Origin: Breviolum minutum Mf 1.05b.01
Taxonomy: Eukaryota; Sar; Dinophyceae; Suessiales; Symbiodiniaceae
Direction: 5' to 3'
Length of the DNA stretch: 64,000 nt
Assembly (NCBI GenBank): GCA_000507305.1
Contig: DF241197.1
Location: forward strand, 1 to 64,000
Within the stretch, counting starts at the first letter, position 1. Every line of letters begins with the position of its first letter. A program made the position numbers and the translations under genes. The notes under the pieces were generated by a model, which worked only from the letters and a program-made list of their open reading frames with translations, searched no databases and was not told the origin of the DNA. This document shows, one piece after another, positions 1 through 11,256 of the stretch.

Positions 1-3000
1 AATACAAAGCAAGTACTACAGTAGTATATTATATGTTCAACATCATATAGCCTCCCCCATCCAAATTTGAAAGCACAGGAGCTCCTTGATCAAAAATCAA
101 AGCACATTGTCCGATTGTCTGTGGAAAATAAACATTCCAACCATGCGATATTGGCATTGCGATGATTCCGACCGCTCCAAACAACATTGATTCATGAGCA
201 ATTATGCGCAATTCTCATGCCAGCATCGAGCAAAGGAAACACTTCCAATGCAAGAAAGAACAAATACAGTGACATCTCAATCTAATAGGCAGCAAACGCT
301 CGTTTTCCGGGCGTGACGCAACATGTGTGCCGAAAAAGGCAACGCGGTGCAGTGCAGTTAATGAAGCTTGTGCTGCAGAACGGCAGATTCTTTCCCTTGG
401 GGGAAGAATCGGAAGAATGCAAAGAGCGAACGTGCTCGTGCTTGCAAGGATGTCTTGCTCAGAAGCTCAAGAAACTCATGATGCATGCAATATCATGCAA
501 TTGTAGATGGCTCACTTTTACTTTGGACATCGCTCTCCACGCAAGCTTTACAGCGCGTCCGAAAATGCACAAGCAAGCTGCCTTGTCTAAGAAACTCCTC
601 CGTCGCCTTAAATGGATATCCTTTGTGCACTTTGCCCCGGACTGAGCAATTCTATATAGGTCATTATAATTCATTATAGGTCAGACCTTCATGTTTGTGC
701 GGACTGTCGAGGCACTCTTCAAAAATATCCATGCAAAGTTCCGGAGCCATGAAGTGCACTTGTGTTCCATCCCTCGAGAGAAACTAACCCTTTTTCTGTG
801 TTGAAACAGCCGTACATTGCCATTTGCCACTTTGCCCCTCCGATTCCCTACAACTCAGACGTTACAGATGTCGCTGGAGCCGCAAGGTTCACAGAGATTT
901 TTTTCACAGCCTTCGAAACCTGGCCAGGCAAACTCTTTGGGAGGGCACAACAAAACAAACACGAGGAAAGAATGTGAAAGAATGATTGTTGTGTAATGTT
1001 GTGTATTTCAACGTTTGCATTTAAATCAATTTATCGATTTCAGTACATGATGCGCGCCAAATGCCTTTGCACATGTGGTGTGACTGTCAATTTGACTGTG
1101 CTAAATGCTAGTCCACTGCTTCATTTATACTTTCTCACTTGCTCAAAAATCACGGTGCAGAGATGACAAACCCCTGTTCTTGGAGATGCAAAGCCTGTAA
1201 GTTAAACTATTGAAAACATCTCATTTCTTGCCAACTCGGCAGATTCTTTGAAGCATGGACTGGAGGGCTTCTGCTCGGTGCAATCATTATCATAAGTGTT
1301 TCAACCACGACTTTGCACTTGCACAGAACATGATGGACCATGATAGTACACCCGCGTGTCATGTGACACTTCTATCTCATTGTGCACACTTCGCCTCCTA
1401 CAGGCTGAATAAGATTAAAAAGGCAGACTTGCAAAATTTACGATCACTCAACTCAACATCTCGAACCATCTCCATATTGCGTTCTACTGCATCTGGGCGC
1501 TAATGAGCAGTGCTGCAAAAACTGCACAGTAAATGTACAATCCCCAAGGCGTGCCGGAACCCTTTCTATCACCTTATCCCTGACTGACCGGTGACCCTGA
1601 AAAACTGTAATTGAAGACATTACAGTAACGAGACGAACCATTACAATATATGTATATATATATATATACATTTTTTATAATCATTATTCAAAACCATTGG
1701 TCAGGATCATCAAAAAACGCTCACACAATCTCACACACATTATTAGATTTTAGTAGAACTGACCTCGGACATGCCAAAATCCCCAAACTTCCCTCACAAG
1801 AAGTGACGAAGGGGAAGTCCATGAAAGGTCATTAAGATGTGACAATAGTGTTCTTATTCCCTAGGACTCTAGGAGAGTTACAGAAATGAAGCGAAGCCAT
1901 CGAGAAACAAAGAAGAAGGCGAGCCTGAAAGCGCAAACAAAACTGGACACATGCACTCACCTTTGCCTGCTTTCCTTTCTCGTTCCTTCCCTTGCAGCTT
2001 TCCCCATGCTACTTCTGCACCTGCCAGCCTGCATACCTCAGAGCACCTTCAAGCCTCATTCCTTCTGCAGTAGCCCCAGGGGTTATACGTATACCTCAGC
2101 GTACCTCAGCATACTTTCATTCCTTCCCCAGTAGCCTTCCCGCAGGCTATGTCTGCACAGCTCAGCGTACCTCAGCGTACCTTCCACTCTCCTCACTTCC
2201 CCGGCAGCCTTCCCCCATTACTTTTCTGCACTCAGCAGCCTCAGCCACGGTACAACCATCCTTGACGTATCCTTTTCTCTTGTTGGTTCCCTCGCATTGA
2301 AACGACTCAATGAAAACCCAAGCATTAGTTGATGCTTTTGGAAAAACGAGGATGTGTAGAAGCCAATTGAAAATGAAAGGCCACGAAATGATGGCAGTAA
2401 GAGATCATTATCTCCATCTGAAGCATCAAGCCCTATGTTTTCAGGCCGTGACATTTGATAAAGAGCTTTGGATTCTACATTGGAATGGATTAGGCACACG
2501 CGCCAGGGCAGGCACTAAGCACGCACGAACACGCGCAACGATACCGACAGTAGAGTTATCCTCTCACCCTGGTTTGCCCACCTCCCTCATTTCTTTCCGA
2601 AGCTTGTAGAGATCAATGCTACGAGCTTGGCCATGAAATTGTTTGATACCTGGGTTGAGGGATGCCCTTGAACAGTCGCAAACTCTCAACGTACAAGAAA
2701 TCTCACGACAGCATGAACACACACACACACACAAATGCATAATAAATCAACATGTATCAATGTATTATCAATGTACAAATGTATCAAGTCTTACTGGGCC
2801 ATCCTAGAACCAACAATGTCTTCATCTAATGGTAATTTGAGCCACTATTTGAGCCCTTCCCCGTAGACCTGGGGGGGTCAAAAATGCACTCTACATTTAA
2901 ATGTTGGACAGCATGGTGTTTTGCAAAATGGCCAACAACTGCGTACAAAAAATCCCTGATGTCCTTCCCATGAAAACAGGAGGTTTAACACGTCAAAATT

Positions 3001-3180
3001 GACCGTACAAGCTTGAGGTCTGACATATCGCAAATAAAGCTATAGAATCCCCAGGAACATGTCTAAATTGTACTGTACAAGCCTACCCTTTTCAAGGACC
3101 TGTCTTCACTAATCTGACAATCTGACATGAAATCAAACAAAACTAAGGTCAAAAAATAAGGTATGCAGCTATGATGTCCT
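1..3180. other. No gene seen; short repeats only
   Basis: Open frames here are short, overlap on both strands and carry no recognisable motif. Only small simple tracts are visible: TATATA near 1648-1670, ACAC near 2716-2733, and degenerate CCTCAGCGTA repeats at about 2092-2190. Confidence 0.6.
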
Positions 3181-3186
3181 GTTGCG

Positions 3187-3287
3187 AGGGCAGGGCCCTG
3201 GGGGCTGCACATACGCAGTGTTTGGAGCACCTGATGGACTTTCAGTGTTTGAAACCTTCGTATGTGCAGCAAACAGGGCCCTGCCCT
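3187..3287. repeat. Hairpin with 29-bp arms, centred on AGGGCAGGGCCCTG
   Basis: Arm 3187-3215 pairs with arm 3259-3287 with only three central mismatches, around a 43-bp loop. Each arm contains AGGGCAGGGCCCTG, itself a near palindrome. A partial copy (AGGGCCCTGCCCTCC) sits at about 3471-3485, just 3' of the channel gene's last visible exon. Confidence 0.85.
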
Positions 3288-3600
3288 GAACAGCGTACGT
3301 ACATGAAAAGCATGCATATGCAAGTTATGCAAGCCCCAAAAGAGAGGGACGGCGGCAAACGTAACTCTTCTTCATAGTTGTTCGTGCTGCACAGCTGCTC
3401 TGTGAGTGCGTGGGTACTAATGCGTGGGGATTAAAATGAGTAGTATATAAAACGAAAAGGTCCGGATCTAGGGCCCTGCCCTCCTACATCTCTCTACTAT
3501 GCATGTCTTAATGGTGTCAGAAAATGTCGAAAACTACACCAAGGACTTGCATGTGGAGGGGGTCCATGGTTTCGCGACTGACCGCAATCAGACCAAATAC

Positions 3601-3666
3601 CGATGGCAAACTCATCCTGATCAATGTAGCCACTCTCCCCGAAGTCAAAAAGCTGCCATAGTTCAT
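3601..3666 (-). CDS. Channel exon E: second EF-hand
   Basis: After an ATACAG acceptor the phase joins exon D to give KLDELWQLF. The next residues, DFGESGYIDQDE, are a canonical 12-residue EF-hand loop with D1, S5, G6, D9 and E12. A GT donor follows after GCCATCG. The exon encoding the final tail was not located. Confidence 0.75.
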
Positions 3667-5996
3667 CTGTATTTGTTGTGTCCGTGTTGATTCCTCGGGA
3701 AGAAAATTGACTGCAAAGAAAGATATAAAGAAAGCACAAATATGTGCGAATCGTTGCACTGGACTCGGGCTCGTGAGCCGGGTCTTGACTTGGCCAACTT
3801 GCATGAAACTACGCTTTTTTGAAGTTTTGGCCCCTTTCTCAAGCAACACAGCCCGAAAGTAGCTAGGAAAAGGCACCCAAAGATCCCCAAAAAGGTGCCG
3901 TCCTATAATATAAATAAATGATAATAAATGAATCTTGGACATCCCATATCATGCCATGTCATGACATGCCTTGCCCAATAAGCCGCGTTGGAGAGCATGT
4001 CATCTTTCAGGTAGACTGCATGCTGCATGCATGACTTGTCACATCAATACTGTTGTGCTCTAGGATTGCAATCCAGCTGATTGCACACTTGAACCATCTT
4101 TAACATGCTGAAGAAGTTCAAAGCCTCAAGAACCAGGGCATGTCCAAAACATTCCAAGACCCACCCTGTGTCAACCGACATCATCCCTCCTGCTTCCTCA
4201 TTAATCAGCACTAAGGCACCCAGCTTGTGAAAGCAAGTCGCAATTCTGTCTGAATTATTGAGATGGTGCATGAAGTCCTCTTTGGTGAGCCGCCCATCGT
4301 TGTTTTCACTAATTTTGGAGAATAGCTCCGCCACTTCTGAGATCCACTTCTTTCTTTCGCGCCTGGCCTCCTGGTGCCTAGGCATGCACAGGAAGGCGAG
4401 CATTTCGAAGACATCACCGCGACAAAGCATGCTGATGGAAGGCAGCTCTACTGTTTAAGCCAAGGTTCATATTTTCAAGGTCTGCAACTTTGAGGGCTTT
4501 TGCATTGTCCACGAAAATGCCCGTAATTATATTGAGGCAGCAAAAGACCGTGAAGAAGACGTAGGCCGAAAAAATGTACTCAATGACCCAGCTGACAGGT
4601 GCCAAGACTTCGACAGCGTTAAGCCAGTCGATGCCCCCAGAAATGCCTTGGTACAATGTCATCATGGTCCGCGGTAAAGAGCCGAAGTACTTCATCAAGG
4701 CCTGCACCGAGTGATGAACACAATTGCAAGAAACCCAAAACCCACACTTTCTCAAATACATACATGTCTTAACATCCTCTATGGCAGCGCTTGCCTAGAC
4801 TAGATGTGGTAACATGTGGTAACGATACCGATGGTCAATGCTGGTCAATGTTAGGTGTCTTCACAAGCATTTAAACAATCGTTCTGGCAGGCACGGGCAT
4901 CAATTCAATACTAGCTAGCCCAAGACGATCCAAGATGTACATTGCAGGGCGACCGCAAAAGCTGAAGCCTACTGAAGCCTATTCAAGCCGTAGTACCTAC
5001 TAAACTAGTCTAGACTCCATCAATTTATCTAAATTTAGACTCTTTATCTTATCTAAAAAGCATTTCAGGGCGGCAACTAAGAATCAGCAAGAACAGAATG
5101 AGGTAACATAGAACGTCTGAAAATGCATTGAACATGCTACATGCAAGAGCCCCACAAACATTAGATTCATGAAGTGTTGCGAATGCAACAACAATACTTC
5201 GAAATGTATCCAAATGACAAATGTGTCTTCTTAATTCTCTCAATCAAAGTCTAGGTAACGCCAAGTGACCATCTGCGGTTCATGTATGTTCATTTAGCAT
5301 GAAATTTGGCGTTTCAAAGGATTCAAAGATATTCAAAGTGCTTCTCAAACCTTCCTGAACTTAAGTCTGCATGGAGCCTGATCCTGGACCGTCTCAAGAT
5401 AGTCGATAGAGAGCTGCATGAAGAAGACCCCAAACCTTGCAAAAGGAAAATCCCGATGTGCCCCAACAAAATGGGTCGAAAAGCTTTTAAACATCCGTTG
5501 TGCCATGTCAAAGACCGATCCTGGGCGAACACGATCGAATACCGTTCTGCACTCCAATATGTTCTTGACACTGCTCCCCTGCGAAAAGATACCAGTGTTG
5601 CTAGCTACTGTGATAGTTATTGGTTTTCACTGAGAAGGGAGATGACAATGATATGATATATGATGATGATATGTGATGATGATATATGATGATGATATGT
5701 GATGATGATATATGATGATGATATGTGATGATGATATGTGATGATGATATATACAAAATAAATATAGATATATGATGGTGATATAAGAAATATGAAATAT
5801 GATATATGACAAAAGATATATGAAATATGATATATGATAAATGATATTTGATAAATGATATTTGATAAATGATATTTGATAAATGATATATGATAAATGA
5901 TATTTGATAAATGATATATGATCATTGATATTTGTTAAATGATATATGAAATATGATTGATGATGATGATGACGATGATGATGATGTTGATGATGG

Positions 5997-6069
<73 letters not shown>

Positions 6070-7360
6070 ACACGATGACGACCACGGTGATTAACGAACG
6101 AACATCAAAACTTACGCTGCTCTAAGATCCAAGGTCCTATATAGTAATAGCAATAGCTGATTGATGCATATACAGTAAACAAAAAACGGGATTCTTTTCA
6201 TCTGACTTTGGGGGATTGCCTGGGGTGTCCTCTAGGGGTGTCTTGCAACTTGCTTGAAACAATGTACCTGTAATATCCGTGAATCCCAAAGTCGCTTAGA
6301 CTAGAGATTTAAACTTGCAAGAGCCTATCTGCATTGGTCCGGTTGTTCTAGTGAGCTAATGTTTGCCAAATGAATCCTCATGAATCGTCCATCTTTTGGC
6401 TATGGCCATGTAGGCTGTCTTCTCTTGGGCACTCTGAGGTTCAGTACGGTAATCTACATTCGACTCTACTGGCGTGTTCCTTTTCTTTTCATGTCATCCC
6501 CTTTGTCTCTGAATCACTCCACCACCTTGCTGACAAAGCAACAAAAAATTCACCAACAAAATGAGAAGGAGAGCCCAACAAAGAGACCTCGCAGAGCCTA
6601 TCACCCCATTTACCATGATGCGCAGCTCGGAGAAGAACCTGACCACCTTGACAATGCGCAGGATACGGGCTAAGCGAAGCATTCGCAGGACTTTCAAGCT
6701 TGACAAGTCGATTGATTCGGAAGACGCAGCAACGAGCAGAATTACTTCCTCGACCAGTGCCACGGTTACCAGGGCGGCGTCCATTGCATTCCAATGGATA
6801 GATTGGTTGTACCAAGAGAGAAAGTGGACTCCGTCTACCATGAGCCGTAGGATCAACTCCACGGTAAACAGCAAGTTGAAGCCTGTGTTCAAAACGCGGA
6901 AGGCGACAGGAGAAGTCACTCCGATGTTTTGAACACTCCAATGAGCTTCCACACCGATCAAGAGGGCACATAGCAGGATAAGGCTTGCACAAAACCACTC
7001 AAATACAGGCGATGCTACGATTGTCTTCGCAGCTCGCCGCCAAGCAGGCCAAGAGTCGATGGACGAGTCTCCCTGTGATTGCTTTTTGGTAAACTTCGCG
7101 AGGATTTCTTTTACCCCTGTGACTTTAGTCTTCTCGAGCTTCCAAGGCACTCTCATCGTCACTCTGCTTTTGTTCGGCCTTGGACTTCTCTTGGAATCCT
7201 CTTGGTCGGGTCGTGCTGCGGCTGGGGCCTCCTCTGCCCAAGAGACAAAACTCGGAGTGCGAGTTTCGCTCTTCCCATTCCCTTCAATTCTTCCAGGCTC
7301 CTCCAACCGATTCTCCTCAGTGAGCCAACCATTTGGATGGCAAGCAGGGGTAAAGTACTT
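3601..7360 (-). CDS. Voltage-gated cation channel with C-terminal EF-hands, split gene (5 exons seen, ends incomplete)
   Basis: This is a membrane ion channel of the voltage-gated sodium/calcium channel superfamily, with one six-helix domain followed by calcium-binding EF-hands. The sequence shows S1-S4 in the first exon, including an S4 with arginine/lysine about every third residue. S5 is split between exons 1 and 2. The pore loop and S6 are in exon 3, and two EF-hand loops are in exons 4 and 5. Exons: 7360-6558, 5435-5351, 4701-4469, 4377-4220, 3666-3601; every junction keeps the reading phase. Donors are GT except exon 3, where a GA donor gives the right phase. The true start is unknown: the first exon is open from a stop at 7363-7361, with its first in-frame ATG at 7156-7154, so upstream exons are possible. 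The last C-terminal exon was not found. Dinoflagellate genomes are rich in such channels. Ion selectivity cannot be called from this sequence. Confidence 0.85.
4220..4377 (-). CDS. Channel exon D: first EF-hand
   Basis: HQEARRERKKWISEVAELFS leads into the loop SENNDGRLTKED, which has the DG centre and acidic last position of an EF-hand. The exon ends CACAAGCTGG before a GTGCC donor, leaving one base of the next codon. Confidence 0.75.
4469..4701 (-). CDS. Channel exon C: pore loop and S6
   Basis: The exon starts after GTGCAG. YFGSLPRTMMTLYQGISGGI followed by DW forms the pore helix and filter region. SWVIEYIFSAYVFFTVFCCL followed by NIITGIFVDNA is S6, ending in the usual IFVDNA. The donor consistent with phase is GA (codon split AT|G); this end is less certain than the others. 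Confidence 0.85.
5351..5435 (-). CDS. Channel exon B: S5 continuation and turret
   Basis: This 85-nt exon lies between a GCAAG acceptor and a GTTTGA donor. It reads FGVFFMQLSIDYLE, then a short turret that ends KFRK. It completes S5 in the right phase after exon A and joins exon C (ALMKYFGSLPRTMM) in phase 0. Confidence 0.75.
5641..6073. repeat. ATGATG / GAT microsatellite inside the channel intron
   Basis: GATGATGATAT-type units grade into ATATTTGATAAATG units (5820-5940) and then into a long pure GAT run (about 5995-6070). It lies wholly within the intron between channel exons A and B. Histidine-rich frames read from it are repeat artefacts. Confidence 0.95.
6558..7360 (-). CDS. Channel exon A: N-terminal tail, S1-S4 and start of S5
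   Basis: A charged cytosolic tail leads into S1 (FEWFCASLILLCALLIGV), S2 (FNLLFTVELILRLMV, with the conserved acidic residue), S3 (WNAMDAALVTVALVEE) and S4 (LKVLRMLRLARILRIVKV). The exon runs into S5 (LCWALLLIL) and ends on two bases of a codon before a GTTGGT donor. A CAATAG acceptor at the 5' edge suggests the N-terminus lies further upstream. Confidence 0.85.
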
Positions 7361-7399
7361 CTATTGCTCAATGAACACAAACAAAATCAACAAAACAAG

Positions 7400-10300
7400 C
7401 AATAAGTGATGAAACATGGAATAGAAACGGCAAAACTACGTGGATAAATAAGAATACTTTTCCAATCTTTTCCAGCTCTCAAAGCATGCACCTCTAAACC
7501 ATGCTAGAGCGAAGCTCTTGACATTTTCGGCAAAAGACCACTTTGAATTCCTACCAGTGCAACCCTGCCACAACCAAACACACCTTGTGGCCCTGAGGCC
7601 CTGACACGGATGACACGGCTGACCACACCTGGCAGGCTCTTGGCAGCATTGAAGTCACCTTCAAATCAACGGGATCAAGATCGCACATTGAATTGCAAAA
7701 TACGTGGGTCACCTCATGGATCCTAGTCAGCGATGGTTTAGTAATTGGTCGTTTAATGTCGTTTATATCATAGGTTTCGGTTTGGTTTGGATTTCTAAGC
7801 CATCCAAACATGTCCCTTGTGAAGGAGACTTGGGCAGTTTTCAGGATTCCAAAACACCAAACCCAACCACCAATCAAGCTTTAACTAGCTCACTGGCTCA
7901 CTGTAGCACTCAAAATGCACTCACTACTTTGTTTGTGCTTGAAGGGCACGCTTTACATGAACACGGTGGCATCAGTGTCTGGCAGCTGTAGGACCGTAGG
8001 ACTGACAGTCTAAGTTGTCGTGTGAAGCGTTCCGAGTGAACATGCTGGTCAACTAAAAAATTTGCCTGTGGCACTGGTGGCACGCATGTTTCTTTCCCAA
8101 AAATTCACTCTGATTCGAGTATCTGCCTTGCACATCTCGGCTCATTGCCTCCAAACACTGAAATAAGTAGCTGATAGCTTTGTTTCATGTTGTTTCTAGT
8201 TTCTAGGTAAAAATTATATGGTATTATACGGTATGCATACATCCCAAGCAAGCCCCAAGAAGATCATTGATACACATGGCAGCACACGGTTTGAGTGTTT
8301 TTACCACGCTTAGCCGTCTCTTTCCTTCTGTCTGGGCCTAGCTACGTCGCTACGTGACGATCATTGTGCAACTGAGGTAACAGAATGTAACAGAAGCATA
8401 CAGAAACAGCAGAATGTACAGCAGTCACTCATACGGCTGCTCACTTCTAGTGCAAGTTGAAACGTTCGAAGAACTGTTGCTGCTTTGGAGTGCCTTACTG
8501 TACAAACTCGATGCAAGGGGCCTGTTCAATCGGGCTTGTTTTCAATCGAGCCTCCACTTTCTGCAAAAAAATTCTCCCATCTTGGAGGTTTTCCCTGTAG
8601 GGTATACCATCCCTCTTGCAATCTATGAGAGCCTGATCGTACCTACAAAGAAATCCTCTTCAGATCTCTTAAGCAACAACTCATAACCACTCCGGAAAAG
8701 AAAAATATGAAGTACAACGAAAGCGAACGAAAACAAATCACATGCGTGCATAGGCGCCCCATTAGCAACACAGGTCCGCAAAGCAGAAATATAGTGGCAC
8801 GAATATTGGCAAAGCCTTTCCCAATAATATTTTCATATATAACTCCCCCAGTAAAAGGCATCTGCACATCCATATTCAGAAAGGCATGTACTCTGTGATA
8901 TGTTATGAATGGAGGTCGAGACCTCTTGTTTCAAAATGCTTTGGAGAAGGCCGTAGGAAAAAATCAACTCTGCGTTGCCTGCTGCCTCAGTTTGCCAACA
9001 ATGCACCCATGTGTAATAATGTCATTTGTTGTTCGTTGGATAGTGTTGGATATTAAAAGAATTGTTTTGAAAACGGTATCCCGAAGCCGGGGGCATTCTT
9101 CGTCCCCGAACAAAAAGCGTTCAGCCAATTTCGGCAAGGCCCTTGCTTTATAGGCAAATTATGCTTTGTGCTGACGCACAATCGTGGCAGTCCAATTGCT
9201 TCGCCAAAAAAAGCACCCTGCTAGACTTGAGCTGTACTCGCATTTCAGGGGGGCCTTTGGCAAAAGCATGCGAAAGCCACATTGTAAAAAAAAACGAACA
9301 TGAACGAACAAATGCATTTTTGGCGAACCAACAAATGCATTGACATGCATTGACATACTTGCTACCAATTCCAAATAGTGCTGGCACGCGCGTGTTGAGC
9401 GCTAGCACGTGAGTGCTGAGACAGCTAAGCTCAATGCAATTTTGGGAGTTAATAAAAAGATACAAAAAGAATCAAAAAGATACAAAAAGCACCTATACTA
9501 CTGTCATCTACTATCATATGGTATGGCTCTGACACGGTGAATGCCCACGTACAAATGCATTCAGAAGCAAAGCATTTGGAGTCAGGGTTTCGAACCGCAG
9601 GTCGTGTGCTTCGAAACACAGGTTACGAAGCAGCTAAGCATGTGTGCACATTGCATATTGCCATTTGATGCCATTTGCCACGTTTTTCAGTTGAGCTCTT
9701 GCCTTGGGGTTACTTGCTTTCTCTATCTCCGTTCTCCCCTTAGCTACCTTTTCTTCCTCTGTTCGTTACCTTCAAGTAGCTTAGCATGCAGGGAAGATCC
9801 GGCTATATGCACGATATCCCTATCCTTGAGGAGGCATGCTTGTCTTTTTTGTACATACCAGCGCACGATAGCGCACGAGGATATTGCCAAGAAACTCTAC
9901 GAAAACGACGGCGCAAGACCGAAGACCAATTTTCGATAATGGTGCAAGTATGTAAAATCCCGAAGAAAGGGCTACAAAGACATACAGAGCCTCGCTAAGA
10001 GTGTCTAGGGCACGGCACATCCCAAATTCCTACTAACAACAACACCCAAGAAATCCCAAGAACCTTCTTCCACGGCCAAATCCTTCTGGTGGGTAATCTC
10101 AGTGGCGCCTGCCCAACCGAAATGATCGCTTGATTGTATGACCAAGGGAGGTTTTTACACGAGCTTGTGCCACCACCAAGTAAGCACACCTTAGATTAGT
10201 TGTGTCTAGATCAGTGGGGTTGCCAAAAGCCAAAAGTCACTTTGTGTCACTTTTGTTCAAGGGTGATTGCCATTAGCACTTCATGTCATGTCTCATGTCC

Positions 10301-11150
10301 TACCCACATGATTTATCTGTTTTTCTCGCTGTTCTACACCTGAATATGTTTGATCGAATTTTTTGGGAAACACATGGTTAGAGCATCGTTGAGGCACTTT
10401 TGAGCAGTTTTCACCGAAACTGAGCCTTTCATTTACATTTTTGACAATTTCATGACAATTTCTATTTCTTTCCCTTGTTGAATCAGTTTTTGGAACTTTT
10501 GAGTCATCTGGGTTTTCTTGAAAAAAACCTCCGATCTAGACGCAACTAATCTGAGGTGAGAAACGAGACTAGTAATGGAGCAAAAATTCAAAAGATCACA
10601 AGAATATACTGTACAAGAATCATAAGATTACTCTCTTGTAAGTTGTTTGACTGAATCTACCGGATGAGTGGACATCAATCGCATCATGTCCTGCAAATCA
10701 GCGCCGTCACCTGGCCTCCACGCCAGCTGGACTCTGCGTAAAGCGGGCCTCGCGCTAACTCTGTCCTGATTGTCGTGGAGGTAGTTTCCTTGATCCTTAG
10801 ACCATAGCGCAAAACTATGACACAAAACCGATGCTGTATTTTGAGTATGAGTATACAAAGCATTTTGACATACTATTAGGGGTTCAGTTGGGATGATATG
10901 TAGCAAGTGAAGCGAGCTGACTGCAGACTGCCCAAGGTATAAACAATATGCGACAAAACATTCAAGAACAATGCGCAAAGCGAAGAGGAACCCGCTAGGA
11001 TATGCAACAACATGAAGAGGAGCCATGGCATGCAAGACTCGTGCAAGAAAGGGAAGGAAATGTAGGACAGCAAAAACGGCGCAGGGAGCAAGTACCTAAA
11101 ATGACAGGCATCTTATCTTTAGAAGCCTGGCAATTGCAATTACCATTATA
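7400..11150. other. Non-coding stretch, one weak exon candidate
   Basis: No recognisable family is seen. The minus-strand piece at about 10628-10790 could be an exon: it reads DNQDRVSARPALRRVQLAWR after an AG acceptor. It matches nothing I know and is not listed as a gene. Confidence 0.5.
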
Positions 11151-11256
11151 CATATATATATATTTAATACATATATATATATATATATTTAATACATATA
11201 TATATATATATTTAATACATATATATATAATACATATATATATTTATTTATTTATT
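11150..11256. repeat. AT-rich tandem repeat (TATATA...TTTAATACA)
   Basis: About four units of roughly 20-30 bp, each a run of TA dinucleotides ending in TTTAATACA. It is followed by TTTA repeats to 11258. Confidence 0.9.

Noticed and set aside
5306..5656. 116-codon plus-strand frame opposite channel exon B
   Set aside because: The minus strand carries the S5 exon with splice signals; the plus frame has no motif.
5617..6085. Histidine-rich and isoleucine/tyrosine-rich open frames of 102-152 codons
   Set aside because: They are translations of the ATGATG/GAT microsatellite inside a channel intron.
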